From Burkholderiales bacterium (GTDB lineage Bacteria; Pseudomonadota; Gammaproteobacteria; Burkholderiales; Burkholderiaceae_F): a DNA stretch of 64,000 bases. Shown in pieces: positions 40,843 to 50,252 of this stretch. The notes under the pieces are model-generated. The model did not search any database. It was not told the DNA's origin and saw only the letters and a list, made by a program, of their open reading frames with translations. The stretch lies in NCBI GenBank assembly GCA_020248865.1, contig JADCGS010000037.1, forward strand, positions 41,568 through 105,567, read 5' to 3'. Every line of letters begins with the position of its first letter. Position 1 is the first letter of the stretch. The position numbers and the translations under genes are program-made.

Positions 40843-41484
40843 ATGCCCCCCGCCCTGCACGTCATCGAACACCCGCTGGTCCAGCACAAGCTCACCCTGC
40901 TGCGCGAGAAAGAGCGCTCGACCGCCGGCTTTCGCGGCCTGGTGCGGGAAATTGCGGTGCTGCTGGCCTACGAGGTGACCCGCGACATGCCGATGCAGGC
41001 GGTCGAGATCGACACGCCGCTGGAGCGGATGACCGCCCGCGTGATCGATGGCAAGAAGATCGTGCTGGTGCCCATCCTGCGCGCCGGACTGGGCCTGCTC
41101 GACGGCATGCTCGAAGTGGTGCCGAGCGCGCGCGTCGGCCACGTAGGCCTGTACCGCGACCCCGCCACCCTGCAGGCGGTGGAGTACTACTTCAAGATGC
41201 CGGCCTCGATGCCCGAGCGCGACGCCATCGTGCTCGACCCCATGCTCGCCACCGGCAACAGCGCCGTGGCCGCCATCGACCGCCTGAAGGCCGACCCGGC
41301 CACGGCACCGCGCTCGATCCGCTTTGTCTGCGTGCTGTCCTGTCCCGAGGGTGTCAGGACGCTGCATGAGGCGCACCCGGACGTGCCGATCTACACCTGC
41401 GCCGTGGACCGTGGCCTCGACGAGCACGGCTACATCCGACCGGGGCTGGGAGATGCCGGGGACCGCATCTTTGGCACCAAGTAG
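40843..41484 (+). CDS. upp: uracil phosphoribosyltransferase
   Basis: Salvages uracil to UMP with PRPP. The 213 residues contain [16 protein letters not shown] at the N-terminus, the PRPP loop [13 protein letters not shown], and the C-terminal uracil site [14 protein letters not shown]. Normal length. ATG 40843 ([11 protein letters not shown]) is chosen over an upstream Met because conservation begins there. Convergent with rsuA. Confidence 0.96.
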   Translation: MPPALHVIEHPLVQHKLTLLREKERSTAGFRGLVREIAVLLAYEVTRDMPMQAVEIDTPLERMTARVIDGKKIVLVPILRAGLGLLDGMLEVVPSARVGHVGLYRDPATLQAVEYYFKMPASMPERDAIVLDPMLATGNSAVAAIDRLKADPATAPRSIRFVCVLSCPEGVRTLHEAHPDVPIYTCAVDRGLDEHGYIRPGLGDAGDRIFGTK

Positions 41485-41516
41485 GTCGCCGTGGCGGCCC
41501 ATTGGGCCCGTCCCGA

Positions 41517-42218
41517 CTAAGCTGCGATCTGTTCAGGACTTACCCAGCACCACTGGCCTGGCGCCAGATCGGCGGGCAGGTCGAACGCCCCGAAGCGCAG
41601 GCGGTGAAGCTGCGCCACGTGGTTGCCCGCCGCCGCCAACATGCGCTTGACCTGGTGGTACTTGCCCTCGGTCAGGGTCAGCAACAGCGTGCGTTCGCCC
41701 ACCGCCTGCACGTCTTGCGCGCGTACCGGCTGCGGGTCGTCGCGCAGCACCACGCCGGCTTCGAGCAACGCGATCTGCGCCGCGCTGACCGGTGCGGCGC
41801 AGAGCACCTGGTAGACCTTGCGGACATGGCGCCGGGGTGAGGTCAGGCGGTGGATCAGCGCGCCGTCATCGGTCAGCAGCAGCAGGCCGGTGCTGTCGGC
41901 ATCGAGCCGACCGACCGGCTGCACACCGCGCGCGCGCAGCGGTGGCGGCAGCAGCGACAGCACCGAGGGGTGGTGCGACGGCTTCTGCGAACACTCGTAG
42001 CCGGCCGGCTTGTTCAGCGCGACCACTGCCCTGGCGTGGTACGGCCAGCAGACGCCGTCCACGCTGAACTGAAGGCCGCGGGTGTCCACTTCGGCGGCGG
42101 CATCCATCACAGCCGCATCGTCGATGTACACGCGACCGGCCCGGATCAGCGCCTCGCACTCGCGGCGCGTGCCGAAACCCTGGCTGAACAGCAGCTGGGA
42201 CAGAGTCAGCGCGGGCAT
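41517..42218 (-). CDS. rsuA: 16S rRNA pseudouridine-516 synthase
   Basis: A 233-residue RsuA-type enzyme: an N-terminal S4-like RNA-binding part (LSQLLFSQGFGTRRECEALIRAGRVYID) and the catalytic motif GRLDADSTGLLLLTDDG with the essential Asp. The C-terminal motif EGKYHQVKRMLAAAGNHV is typical of the RsuA/RluB/RluE/RluF group; overall length and N-terminus favour RsuA. It is followed on the same strand by nothing and is convergent with upp. Confidence 0.9.
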   Translation of the reverse strand: MPALTLSQLLFSQGFGTRRECEALIRAGRVYIDDAAVMDAAAEVDTRGLQFSVDGVCWPYHARAVVALNKPAGYECSQKPSHHPSVLSLLPPPLRARGVQPVGRLDADSTGLLLLTDDGALIHRLTSPRRHVRKVYQVLCAAPVSAAQIALLEAGVVLRDDPQPVRAQDVQAVGERTLLLTLTEGKYHQVKRMLAAAGNHVAQLHRLRFGAFDLPADLAPGQWCWVSPEQIAA

Positions 42219-42261
42219 GACGGGCCAGCGTGGCAGCCGCCCACGGTCGGCGGGCGGCGAC

Positions 42262-42346
42262 TGGTGCCGAGAGAGGGACTCGAACCCTCACGCCTTGCGG
42301 CGGCGGATTTTGAGTCCGCTGCGTCTACCGGTTCCGCCATCTCGGC
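42262..42346 (-). tRNA. tRNA-Leu (CAA anticodon)
   Basis: An 85-nt gene with CCA encoded. The acceptor stem is GCCGAGA/TCTCGGC; the anticodon arm is GCGGA-CTCAAAA-TCCGC, so the anticodon is CAA (codon UUG). A long variable arm (CCGCCGCAAGGCG region) marks it as a class II tRNA, and the T arm GAGGGTTCGAGTCCCTC is intact. It lies between rsuA and panC. There is no sign of an integrated element next to it. Confidence 0.97.
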
Positions 42347-42417
42347 TGTCGGGGGGCGAATTATGCGGCAAGCCCGTGCCGCCCGCGCCGGTCCCGCGTC
42401 ACCGGTGAGCATTCGGG

Positions 42418-44334
<1,917 letters not shown>

Positions 44335-44975
44335 TCACGCCGCCAGGTTGAAGTGTTCGCGCCGGCCGCGCATGCCGCCGATGCGCGCCAGCAGCCGGGC
44401 CAAGTCGCTGTCGCGGTCGATCGGGTTCAGGTGCTCGGTGTTGACCGCCAGCAGGGGCGCCCCATCGTAGTGCTGAAAGAAGTGCGTGTAGCTGGCGGCG
44501 AGCGCCTCGAGGTAGGCGGGTGTGATGCCGGCTTCCCGCGGGTTGGCGCGCTGTGCCACCCTCTCGATCAGCGTCTGGATATCGGCATGTAGGTAGATCA
44601 CGAGGTCCGGTGTCGGCGCCCCGGGGCGCGAGATGGGCGTGGATCTGTTCGTACAGACTCAGCTCGGTGTCGGCCAGGGTCAGACGCGCGAACAGCGCGT
44701 CCTTGTCCAGCAGGAAGTCGGAGACCACCTGACGCGTAAACAAGTCAGGCTGTGCGAGTTCGCGCATCTGCCGTGCCCGCTGGAACAGGAAGGCGAGCTG
44801 GATCTGCAGCGCATACCGCGCGCTGTCGCGACAGAAGCGCTCCACGAAGGGATTGGCTTCGGGTTGCTCGAGGAGGAGCTCGGCGCCAAAGTGCGCGGGC
44901 GAGCCGGCGTGCCAGCGAGGTATTGCCGACGCCGATCGGACCCTCGACCACCACGTGATGCAGGGTGGTGGCCAC
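44335..44975 (-). pseudogene. decayed deoxynucleoside kinase
   Basis: The protein can be rebuilt only across three frames. Frame 1 starts near GTG 44975 with HHVVVEGPIGVGNTSLARRLA. A one-base gain in a GCCC run (near 44895) shifts to the frame reading AELLLEQPEANPFVERF and ALQIQLAFLFQRARQM to YEQIHAHLAP. A second one-base gain in a CCCCGGGG run (near 44620) shifts to VIYLHADIQTLIERVAQRANPREAGITPAYLEAL. The Walker A lysine is also replaced by Asn (GVGNT, codon AAT). This is the deoxyguanosine/deoxyadenosine-kinase-like gene usually found between folK and panB. Both indels lie in homopolymers, so sequencing error is possible, but the Lys to Asn change is independent evidence of decay. Confidence 0.8.
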
Positions 44976-44977
44976 GC

Positions 44978-45328
44978 TCAACCTGGCGTGCTGTCGCGGA
45001 ACATGAAGTAAGCGGCGCCCACCAAGCACAGCGCAGCCCACAGGTAGTCGAGCTTCAGCGGCTCTCTCATGTAGAGCACGGCAAACGGCACGAACACCGA
45101 CAGCGTGATGATCTCCGGCAGGATCTTCAGCTGCCCCAGGGTCAGTGCGGTGTAGCCGATGCGGTTAGCCGGCACCTGCAGCAGGTACTCGAACAATGCG
45201 ATGCCCCAGCTCACCAGGGCGGCGATCCACCACGGCTTGTCGTTGAGGTTTTTCAGGTGCGCGTACCAGGCGAACGTCATGAACACGTTCGAGGCGACCA
45301 GCAGCAGCGCCGTCTGCAGGACGACCAT
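44978..45328 (-). CDS. DMT-family small membrane protein (DUF486)
   Basis: A 116-residue protein with four hydrophobic helices: VVLQTALLLVASNVFMTFAWYAHLKN, the PWWIAALVSWGIALFEYLLQVPANRIGY segment, LTLGQLKILPEIITLSVFVPFAVLY and the C-terminal DYLWAALCLVGAAYFMF. This matches the DUF486 group of the drug/metabolite transporter superfamily; substrate unknown. The Met at 45328 begins the first helix. Its stop touches the start of the kinase pseudogene and folK ends 17 bp upstream, so it has slipped into the folate/pantothenate unit. Confidence 0.9.
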   Translation of the reverse strand: MVVLQTALLLVASNVFMTFAWYAHLKNLNDKPWWIAALVSWGIALFEYLLQVPANRIGYTALTLGQLKILPEIITLSVFVPFAVLYMREPLKLDYLWAALCLVGAAYFMFRDSTPG

Positions 45329-45344
45329 CGCGTCGATAGCGGCT

Positions 45345-45878
45345 TCAGGCGGAAGGGGTGACCGTCGGGCTGGCGGAATCCGCACCGGCGGCTGGCGCGC
45401 GCTCGATACGCTGACTCTCGACCTGGACCACGAAGTCGCTCCCAGGCCCAAGGCCAGGCAGGTGCAATTGGGGCTCCAAGTCGAGCAGGGGACGCAGCAC
45501 GAAGGCGCGCTGGTGCAGGCGCGGATGCGGCAGCGTCAGGGGGGTGCTGCGGACGATGAAGTCACCCACCAGCAGAAGGTCGAGATCCACCTTGCGGGCC
45601 GGCTTTCTTTCGCCGCCGCTGCTGCGGCGCTTGCGACCCAGCATCAGCTCGATGTCGAGCAGGTGAAGCAGCAAACCGTAAGGCTCCAGTTCGGTGTCAA
45701 TGGCGGCTACTGCGTTGAGGAAGTCGGGGCCTTCCGCATCGATTGGTGCCGACACATAGAAGGGCGAGACGGCGACGAACGCCGAGCGTTCGAGCGAACG
45801 AATCGCCTCGAGCGCCGAACCCAGCGTCTCTTCCCGGTCGCCCTGGTTGGCACCCAGGCCGATGTAGGCCCGCCGCAT
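45345..45878 (-). CDS. folK: 6-hydroxymethyl-7,8-dihydropterin pyrophosphokinase
   Basis: Transfers pyrophosphate from ATP to hydroxymethyl-dihydropterin in folate synthesis. The 177 residues contain AYIGLGANQGD, FLNAVAAIDTEL, LLDIELMLGRKR and RKVDLDLLLVGD, with the LPHPRLHQRAFVLRPLLDL signature. It follows pcnB by 5 bp, so the two are probably translated from one message. Confidence 0.95.
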   Translation of the reverse strand: MRRAYIGLGANQGDREETLGSALEAIRSLERSAFVAVSPFYVSAPIDAEGPDFLNAVAAIDTELEPYGLLLHLLDIELMLGRKRRSSGGERKPARKVDLDLLLVGDFIVRSTPLTLPHPRLHQRAFVLRPLLDLEPQLHLPGLGPGSDFVVQVESQRIERAPAAGADSASPTVTPSA

Positions 45879-45883
45879 CACTT

Positions 45884-47269
45884 TCAGTTGTCTCCGTTGC
45901 CCTGGGCTTCGATGGCCGCTGCGTCGCCCTCGCCACTGCCGCGGCGGCCACGGCGGCGCCGGCGCCTGGGGGCAGTGCCAGGCGCGCGCAACGCCGGCGA
46001 CGACTGCACGAGCAGCTCGCGCTCTTCCTCGCCGGCGTGCATGAAGCGGGTCCACCAATCCCCGAGGTCGGCGGGCGCCTCCTCGGCGGCGCAGCGCAGC
46101 ACGAGGAAATCATAGCCCGCCCGCACCCGCAGGTGCTCCAGCAGTTTGAACGGATTGCGGCCGGTGCGGCGCTCGAAGCGCGGCTGCAGCATCCAGATCT
46201 CGCGCATGTCGGCGGTGTAGCGACGCTGGATCGCCAGCTTCTCGGTCTGCCGCTCCAGCACGTCGTCGATGGCGGCATCCAGCGCGGGGATGCGGTGCTC
46301 GCCGCGTCCCTCGCGCAGCTTCCACTGCTTCAGGACCTCGTGCCAGAGCAGGGTTGCGAACAGGAAGCCGACGGCGATGTGCTTGCCCGCGCGCACCCGC
46401 TCGTCGGTGCGCGACAGCGCGAGCATGACGAAGCGCTCGCCCTCGGGCTGCTCGAGGATCACATCCAGCAGCGGCAGCACCCCGTGATGCAGACCCTCGA
46501 CGCGCAGTCGCGTGATGCAGGCCACCGCATGTCCGCTGGTGAGCAGCTTCAGCATCTCGTCGAACAGGCGCGCCGCCGGCACGTTTTCGATCAGGTGCGC
46601 CAGCGCCGCGATCGGCTTGCGCGTAGCCTCGTCGATCTCGAATCCCAGCTTGGCGGCGAAACGGACCGCGCGCAGCATCCGCACCGGGTCCTCACGGTAA
46701 CGCGTCTCGGGCTCGCCGATCATGCGCAGGCGGCGCCGGCGCACATCCTTCACGCCGTCGTGGTAATCGAGCACGGTCTCGGTGACCGGGTCGTAGTACA
46801 GCGCATTGACGGTGAAGTCGCGCCGCGCGGCGTCCTCGGGCTGGCTGCCGAACAGGTTGTCGGCCAGAACGCGGCCGTGCTCGTCGGTCTGGCGGTCGGG
46901 ATTGTCCAGGGCGCGGAAGGTGGAGACCTCGATCGTCTCCTGCCCGAACATCACGTGCACCAGGCGAAAGCGCCGGCCGATGATGATTGCGCGGCGGAAC
47001 TGCGCCTTCACCTGTTCGGGCGTGGCGTCAGTGGCCACGTCGAAGTCCTTGGGCGCGATGCCCAGCAGCAGGTCGCGCACCGCACCGCCGACGATATACG
47101 CGGCGAAGCCCTGTTTCTGCAGTGTTTCGCAGACGCGCTGTGCGTTGCGCGGCACCAGGCCGCGGTCGATGGCGTGCTCGGCGGCGCCGATGCGCTTGGG
47201 CTCCTTGCGCAGCCGCGGCTTCCTGCGTGTGAACAGGTCGGTGACCTGCGCGACGAACTTCTTGATCAT
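45884..47269 (-). CDS. pcnB: poly(A) polymerase I
   Basis: Adds poly(A) tails to RNA 3' ends, promoting decay. The 461 residues contain the class II nucleotidyltransferase head AYIVGGAVRDLLLGIAPKDFDVATDATPEQ (G-G plus D-x-D), RRDFTVNALYYD and EDPVRMLRAVRFAAKLGFEID. The very basic C-terminus (RRRRRRGRRGSGEG) is typical of PcnB rather than CCA-adding enzyme. Met 47269 (MIKKFVAQVTDLF) starts the conserved part. Confidence 0.94.
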   Translation of the reverse strand: MIKKFVAQVTDLFTRRKPRLRKEPKRIGAAEHAIDRGLVPRNAQRVCETLQKQGFAAYIVGGAVRDLLLGIAPKDFDVATDATPEQVKAQFRRAIIIGRRFRLVHVMFGQETIEVSTFRALDNPDRQTDEHGRVLADNLFGSQPEDAARRDFTVNALYYDPVTETVLDYHDGVKDVRRRRLRMIGEPETRYREDPVRMLRAVRFAAKLGFEIDEATRKPIAALAHLIENVPAARLFDEMLKLLTSGHAVACITRLRVEGLHHGVLPLLDVILEQPEGERFVMLALSRTDERVRAGKHIAVGFLFATLLWHEVLKQWKLREGRGEHRIPALDAAIDDVLERQTEKLAIQRRYTADMREIWMLQPRFERRTGRNPFKLLEHLRVRAGYDFLVLRCAAEEAPADLGDWWTRFMHAGEEERELLVQSSPALRAPGTAPRRRRRRGRRGSGEGDAAAIEAQGNGDN

Positions 47270-47444
47270 GACGAGGTCGGCTTTGCGCGCGCCACTACGC
47301 GTTGCACGTGCGGGCGACCGAGGTTGAACGGCGGGCCGTCCTCTGGAACGCCCGGCGGTCGGGTGCGGCACGCGGGCAAGGACTGTGAGGGGGAGGTCCG
47401 GCGCAGCGGCGCGCTGTCGCCACCGGCGCGGCGGTGCAACGGGA

Positions 47445-48131
47445 TCACGCTGCCCTCTGCGTTTCGAACAGATCGAGCGTGTCCCAGCCACGTTCGACAG
47501 CGATGGCGCGCAGCCCGGGGTCGCCATTGGTGACCACGGGGCGCCGTACCGCCTCCAGCAGCGGCAGGTCGTTGATCGAATCGCTGTAGAACACGCTGTC
47601 CACTTCGGCCAGACAGGTGCCGCGCGCAGCCAGGAAGGCCTCGACCGCGACGCGCTTGCCGTCCTGGTAGGTGTGCGGCGGCACGTAACGGCCGGTGAAG
47701 CGGCCGTCGACTTCCTCCGGCTGCACGGCGATCAGGTGCTCGATGTCGAAGACGGCCGCGATCGGCCGCGTGACGTAGCTGTGCGTGCCGGTCACCAGCG
47801 CCACCGTGTCGCCTGCGGAACGGTGGTTCTGCACCAGCGTCTGCGCTTGCAGCGTCAGGTGCGGAAAAACCGCCTTGCGCAGGTACTCGGTGCGCCACAG
47901 ATCCAGCTGCGTGCGCTCGAACCGGGCCAGCAGCCCCATCTGGAAGTCGAGGTAGCTCTCGATATCGAACCGCCCCTCGCGGTACTCCTGCGCGTGGCGG
48001 CGGATGGCAGCGCCGTAGTGCTCCGGGTCGAGGCCGGCGGCCGCTACCAGGAAGCGCAGCCAGCCGTCGGCGCTGTCGATCGGGAGCAGGGTGTGGTCGA
48101 GGTCGAACAGGGCGAGCTTCAAGACGCGCAT
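47445..48131 (-). CDS. HAD-IB family phosphatase (SerB-like)
   Basis: About 228 residues with HAD motif I LALFDLDHTLLPIDS, motif II VALVTGTHSYV, motif III K in YQDGKRVAVEAFL, and motif IV VFYSDSINDLPLLEAV. This is the TIGR01490/SerB-like IB group; substrate unproven. A Met at 48152 is also in frame, but MRVLKLALFDL at 48131 fits the family start. It follows hda closely; the hda-HAD-pcnB order is common in betaproteobacteria. Confidence 0.88.
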   Translation of the reverse strand: MRVLKLALFDLDHTLLPIDSADGWLRFLVAAAGLDPEHYGAAIRRHAQEYREGRFDIESYLDFQMGLLARFERTQLDLWRTEYLRKAVFPHLTLQAQTLVQNHRSAGDTVALVTGTHSYVTRPIAAVFDIEHLIAVQPEEVDGRFTGRYVPPHTYQDGKRVAVEAFLAARGTCLAEVDSVFYSDSINDLPLLEAVRRPVVTNGDPGLRAIAVERGWDTLDLFETQRAA

Positions 48132-48153
48132 TTCAAGAGATCCGAGCGGCATT

Positions 48154-48813
48154 CTACGGAGGCGGCGCGGCGCCCGCCTGCGCCAGCCAGTCCTTGAGCA
48201 GGGGCACCGTCAGGGCGCGCTGGCGTGCCAGCGCGAAGGCATCGAGCGCATCAAGGGCAGCCGTCAGCGTGCGCAGGTCGCGCGGCAGATGACTCAGGAC
48301 GTAGGGCAGCAGGTCCTCGGCGACCTGCACGCCGCGCGCGGCGGCGTGGGCCCTCAGGGCGGCGAGCTTCTCGTCATCCGTCAACGGCTGCAGTTGATAC
48401 ACGAGGCCCCAGCCCAGGCGCGTACGCAGGTCCTCACGCAGTGCGAGCTGGGCCGGCGCTGTGTCACCGGTCACCACGCTGGCGCAGCGCGGATTGGCGC
48501 GCACTGCGTTCAGGCGGTTGAACAGCGCCACCTGACCGGGGCCATCGAGGGGTTCGACGCGGTCGAGCACGGCGAGGCCGGGCCGCTCGGGGTCGCCATC
48601 GGCCGTCCAGGCCCAGCCGCCGGCCGCCAGCAGCGCCCGGGCCAGATGCGTCCGGCCGCAGCCGCTGCCGCCCCACAGGTAAACGCTGCGCTCGGCGCTG
48701 CCGCCGGCGGCCAGCGCCTGCAACGCGGCCAGCGCCTCGGCGTTGCGACCGGCGATGAAGTTGCTCAGCTGCGGTTGTAGCGGCTGCAGCAGGTCGAGCG
48801 CGAGTTGGTTCAT
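48154..48813 (-). CDS. hda: DnaA regulatory inactivator Hda
   Basis: A 219-residue AAA+ protein that, on the DNA-loaded beta clamp, stimulates ATP hydrolysis by DnaA. The N-terminal clamp-binding motif QLALDL is at residues 3-8. The P-loop reads LWGGSGCGRTHLARALL, with Arg where the Walker A Lys usually is; this is frequent in Hda of this group. The sensor and VVTGDTAPAQLALREDLRTRLGWGLVYQL regions match DnaA domain III. Divergent from the purM-like gene, a classic betaproteobacterial arrangement. Confidence 0.92.
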   Translation of the reverse strand: MNQLALDLLQPLQPQLSNFIAGRNAEALAALQALAAGGSAERSVYLWGGSGCGRTHLARALLAAGGWAWTADGDPERPGLAVLDRVEPLDGPGQVALFNRLNAVRANPRCASVVTGDTAPAQLALREDLRTRLGWGLVYQLQPLTDDEKLAALRAHAAARGVQVAEDLLPYVLSHLPRDLRTLTAALDALDAFALARQRALTVPLLKDWLAQAGAAPPP

Positions 48814-48965
48814 GGCAGCCGGCAGTGTAGTGAAGCGGGCACGTCGGACTGCGCAGGCCCGGGGGCGCGAGCGTCGCCTACACTGACGTCCGGGCCGTGG
48901 CGGAAGGGCGCTTTCGCCGGGCTGCGTCCCGAGTCCCGTGCCTGGCAACCTGAGTCGCGAATCCG

Positions 48966-50066
48966 ATGTCCTCCGCCTACGCCGCCGCCGGTGTCGACTA
49001 CGCCAAAATCGATCCGCTGAAGATCCTCGCGCAGCAGGCTGCTGCAGCGACCGCCGGGCATCTGGCGCGGCACGGCCTGAGCGAGGTGGCCGCCTCGCGT
49101 GGCGAGAGCGCCTACGTCGTCGACTGCGGCGAGTTCTACCTGGCCTCGATCACCGAGTGTCTGGGCACCAAGGCGCTGGTGGCCGATGCGATGCGTGCGG
49201 TGACCGGCCGCACCTACTACGACCTGATCGCGCAGGACACGCTCGCCATGGCGATCAACGACCTCATCACGGTCGGCGCCACGCCGGTGTCGGTGCACGC
49301 TTATTGGGCTGCCGGCGGCAGCGACTGGTTTGCCGATGCCGAGCGCGCCCGCGACCTGGTGGCCGGCTGGAAGGCCGCCTGCGACGCCTGCCGGGTGGCC
49401 TGGGGCGGCGGCGAGACGCCGGCGCTGGCCGGCGTAGTCGCACCCGGCCGTATCGATCTGGCGGCCTCGTGCGTGGGCCTGGTGCGGCCCAAGTCGCGCC
49501 TGACGCTGGGCGAGAAGCTGACCGCCGGCGATGCCATCGTGCTGCTGGCCTCCAGCGGCATCCACGCCAACGGCCTGTCGCTGGCGCGCAGGCTGGCCGA
49601 GGCCTTGCCGCAGGGCTATGCGACCGACCTGGGCGATGGCACGCTGTTCGGCGAGGCACTGCTGGCGCCCACGGTGCTTTACTCGCGTGTGATGGAAGAC
49701 CTCGCCGCGGCCGGTATCGTGCCGCACTACTGCGTCAACGTGACCGGGCATGGCTGGCGCAAGCTGATGCGCCACCCCGGCCGCTTCACCTACCGCTTGC
49801 ACACCCTGCCGGCGGTGCCGCCGGTTCTGCACTTCATGCAGGAAAACCTGCCACTCGGCGAGCGCGAGGCCTACGGCAATCTCAACATGGGAGCAGGCTT
49901 TGCGCTGTACCTGCCCGCAGAGCAGGCCGCAGCTGCGGTTGCGGTGGCGCGGGCGGCCGGCGTCGCAGCCTGGCGGGCCGGCGCGGTGGAGGCCGGGGCC
50001 AAGCAGGTGATGATCGAGCCGCTGTCCCTGGTCTTCGGCGAAGACGAGTTGCACGTCCGCGTCTAG
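48966..50066 (+). CDS. divergent PurM-like (AIR synthase-related) protein
   Basis: A 366-residue PurM-superfamily ATPase. The start SSAYAAAGVDYAKIDPLK recalls PurM (YKDAGVDI), and the locus next to hda is where purM sits in relatives. However, the PurM signature SGTDGVGTKL is ITECLGTKAL here, GGETAEM is GGGETPAL, and the linker INDLITVGATPVSVHAYWAAG differs from the standard [20 protein letters not shown]. Conserved ATP-site features remain (DTLAMAINDL, SSGIHANGLSL, LLAPTVLY, GHGWRKLMRH). It may be the active AIR synthase of this organism or a paralogue with another substrate; sequence alone does not decide. Confidence 0.75.
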   Translation: MSSAYAAAGVDYAKIDPLKILAQQAAAATAGHLARHGLSEVAASRGESAYVVDCGEFYLASITECLGTKALVADAMRAVTGRTYYDLIAQDTLAMAINDLITVGATPVSVHAYWAAGGSDWFADAERARDLVAGWKAACDACRVAWGGGETPALAGVVAPGRIDLAASCVGLVRPKSRLTLGEKLTAGDAIVLLASSGIHANGLSLARRLAEALPQGYATDLGDGTLFGEALLAPTVLYSRVMEDLAAAGIVPHYCVNVTGHGWRKLMRHPGRFTYRLHTLPAVPPVLHFMQENLPLGEREAYGNLNMGAGFALYLPAEQAAAAVAVARAAGVAAWRAGAVEAGAKQVMIEPLSLVFGEDELHVRV

Positions 50067-50161
50067 CGGGACATGGGGTGCGCCAGGGCAGCGCCGCAAG
50101 GTTGACCTGCCGCCCGGCCGCTTGGCGGCCTGCCCTGCCCCCGCTCCGGCTGCAGCCGGCG

Positions 50162-50239
50162 ATGACCAAGGTCATTTCAATGCGCGCTCCCAGTCGGCAC
50201 GTCGGATACTCATTCCTGGCGCAGGCGTTACCGCCTGCG
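50162..50239 (+). promoter_or_regulatory. palindrome and hairpin before the DUF1631 gene
   Basis: Two elements lie in the leader of the next gene: a 14-bp perfect palindrome ATGACCAAGGTCAT (50162-50175), a plausible operator, and an 8-bp perfect hairpin CGCAGGCG-TTAC-CGCCTGCG (50220-50239) ending 13 bp before the GTG start. No clear ribosome-binding site is seen there, so the hairpin may overlap or replace it. Confidence 0.45.
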
Positions 50240-50252
50240 ATCCACGGCCGCT

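Noticed and set aside
42262..42346. tRNA-Leu as an integration site for a genomic island
   Set aside because: Both sides are conserved housekeeping genes, and no integrase or repeated tRNA end is seen.
48154..48813. Inactive Hda because of Arg in place of the Walker A Lys
   Set aside because: This substitution is frequent in Hda of this bacterial group, and the clamp-binding motif and remaining motifs are intact.
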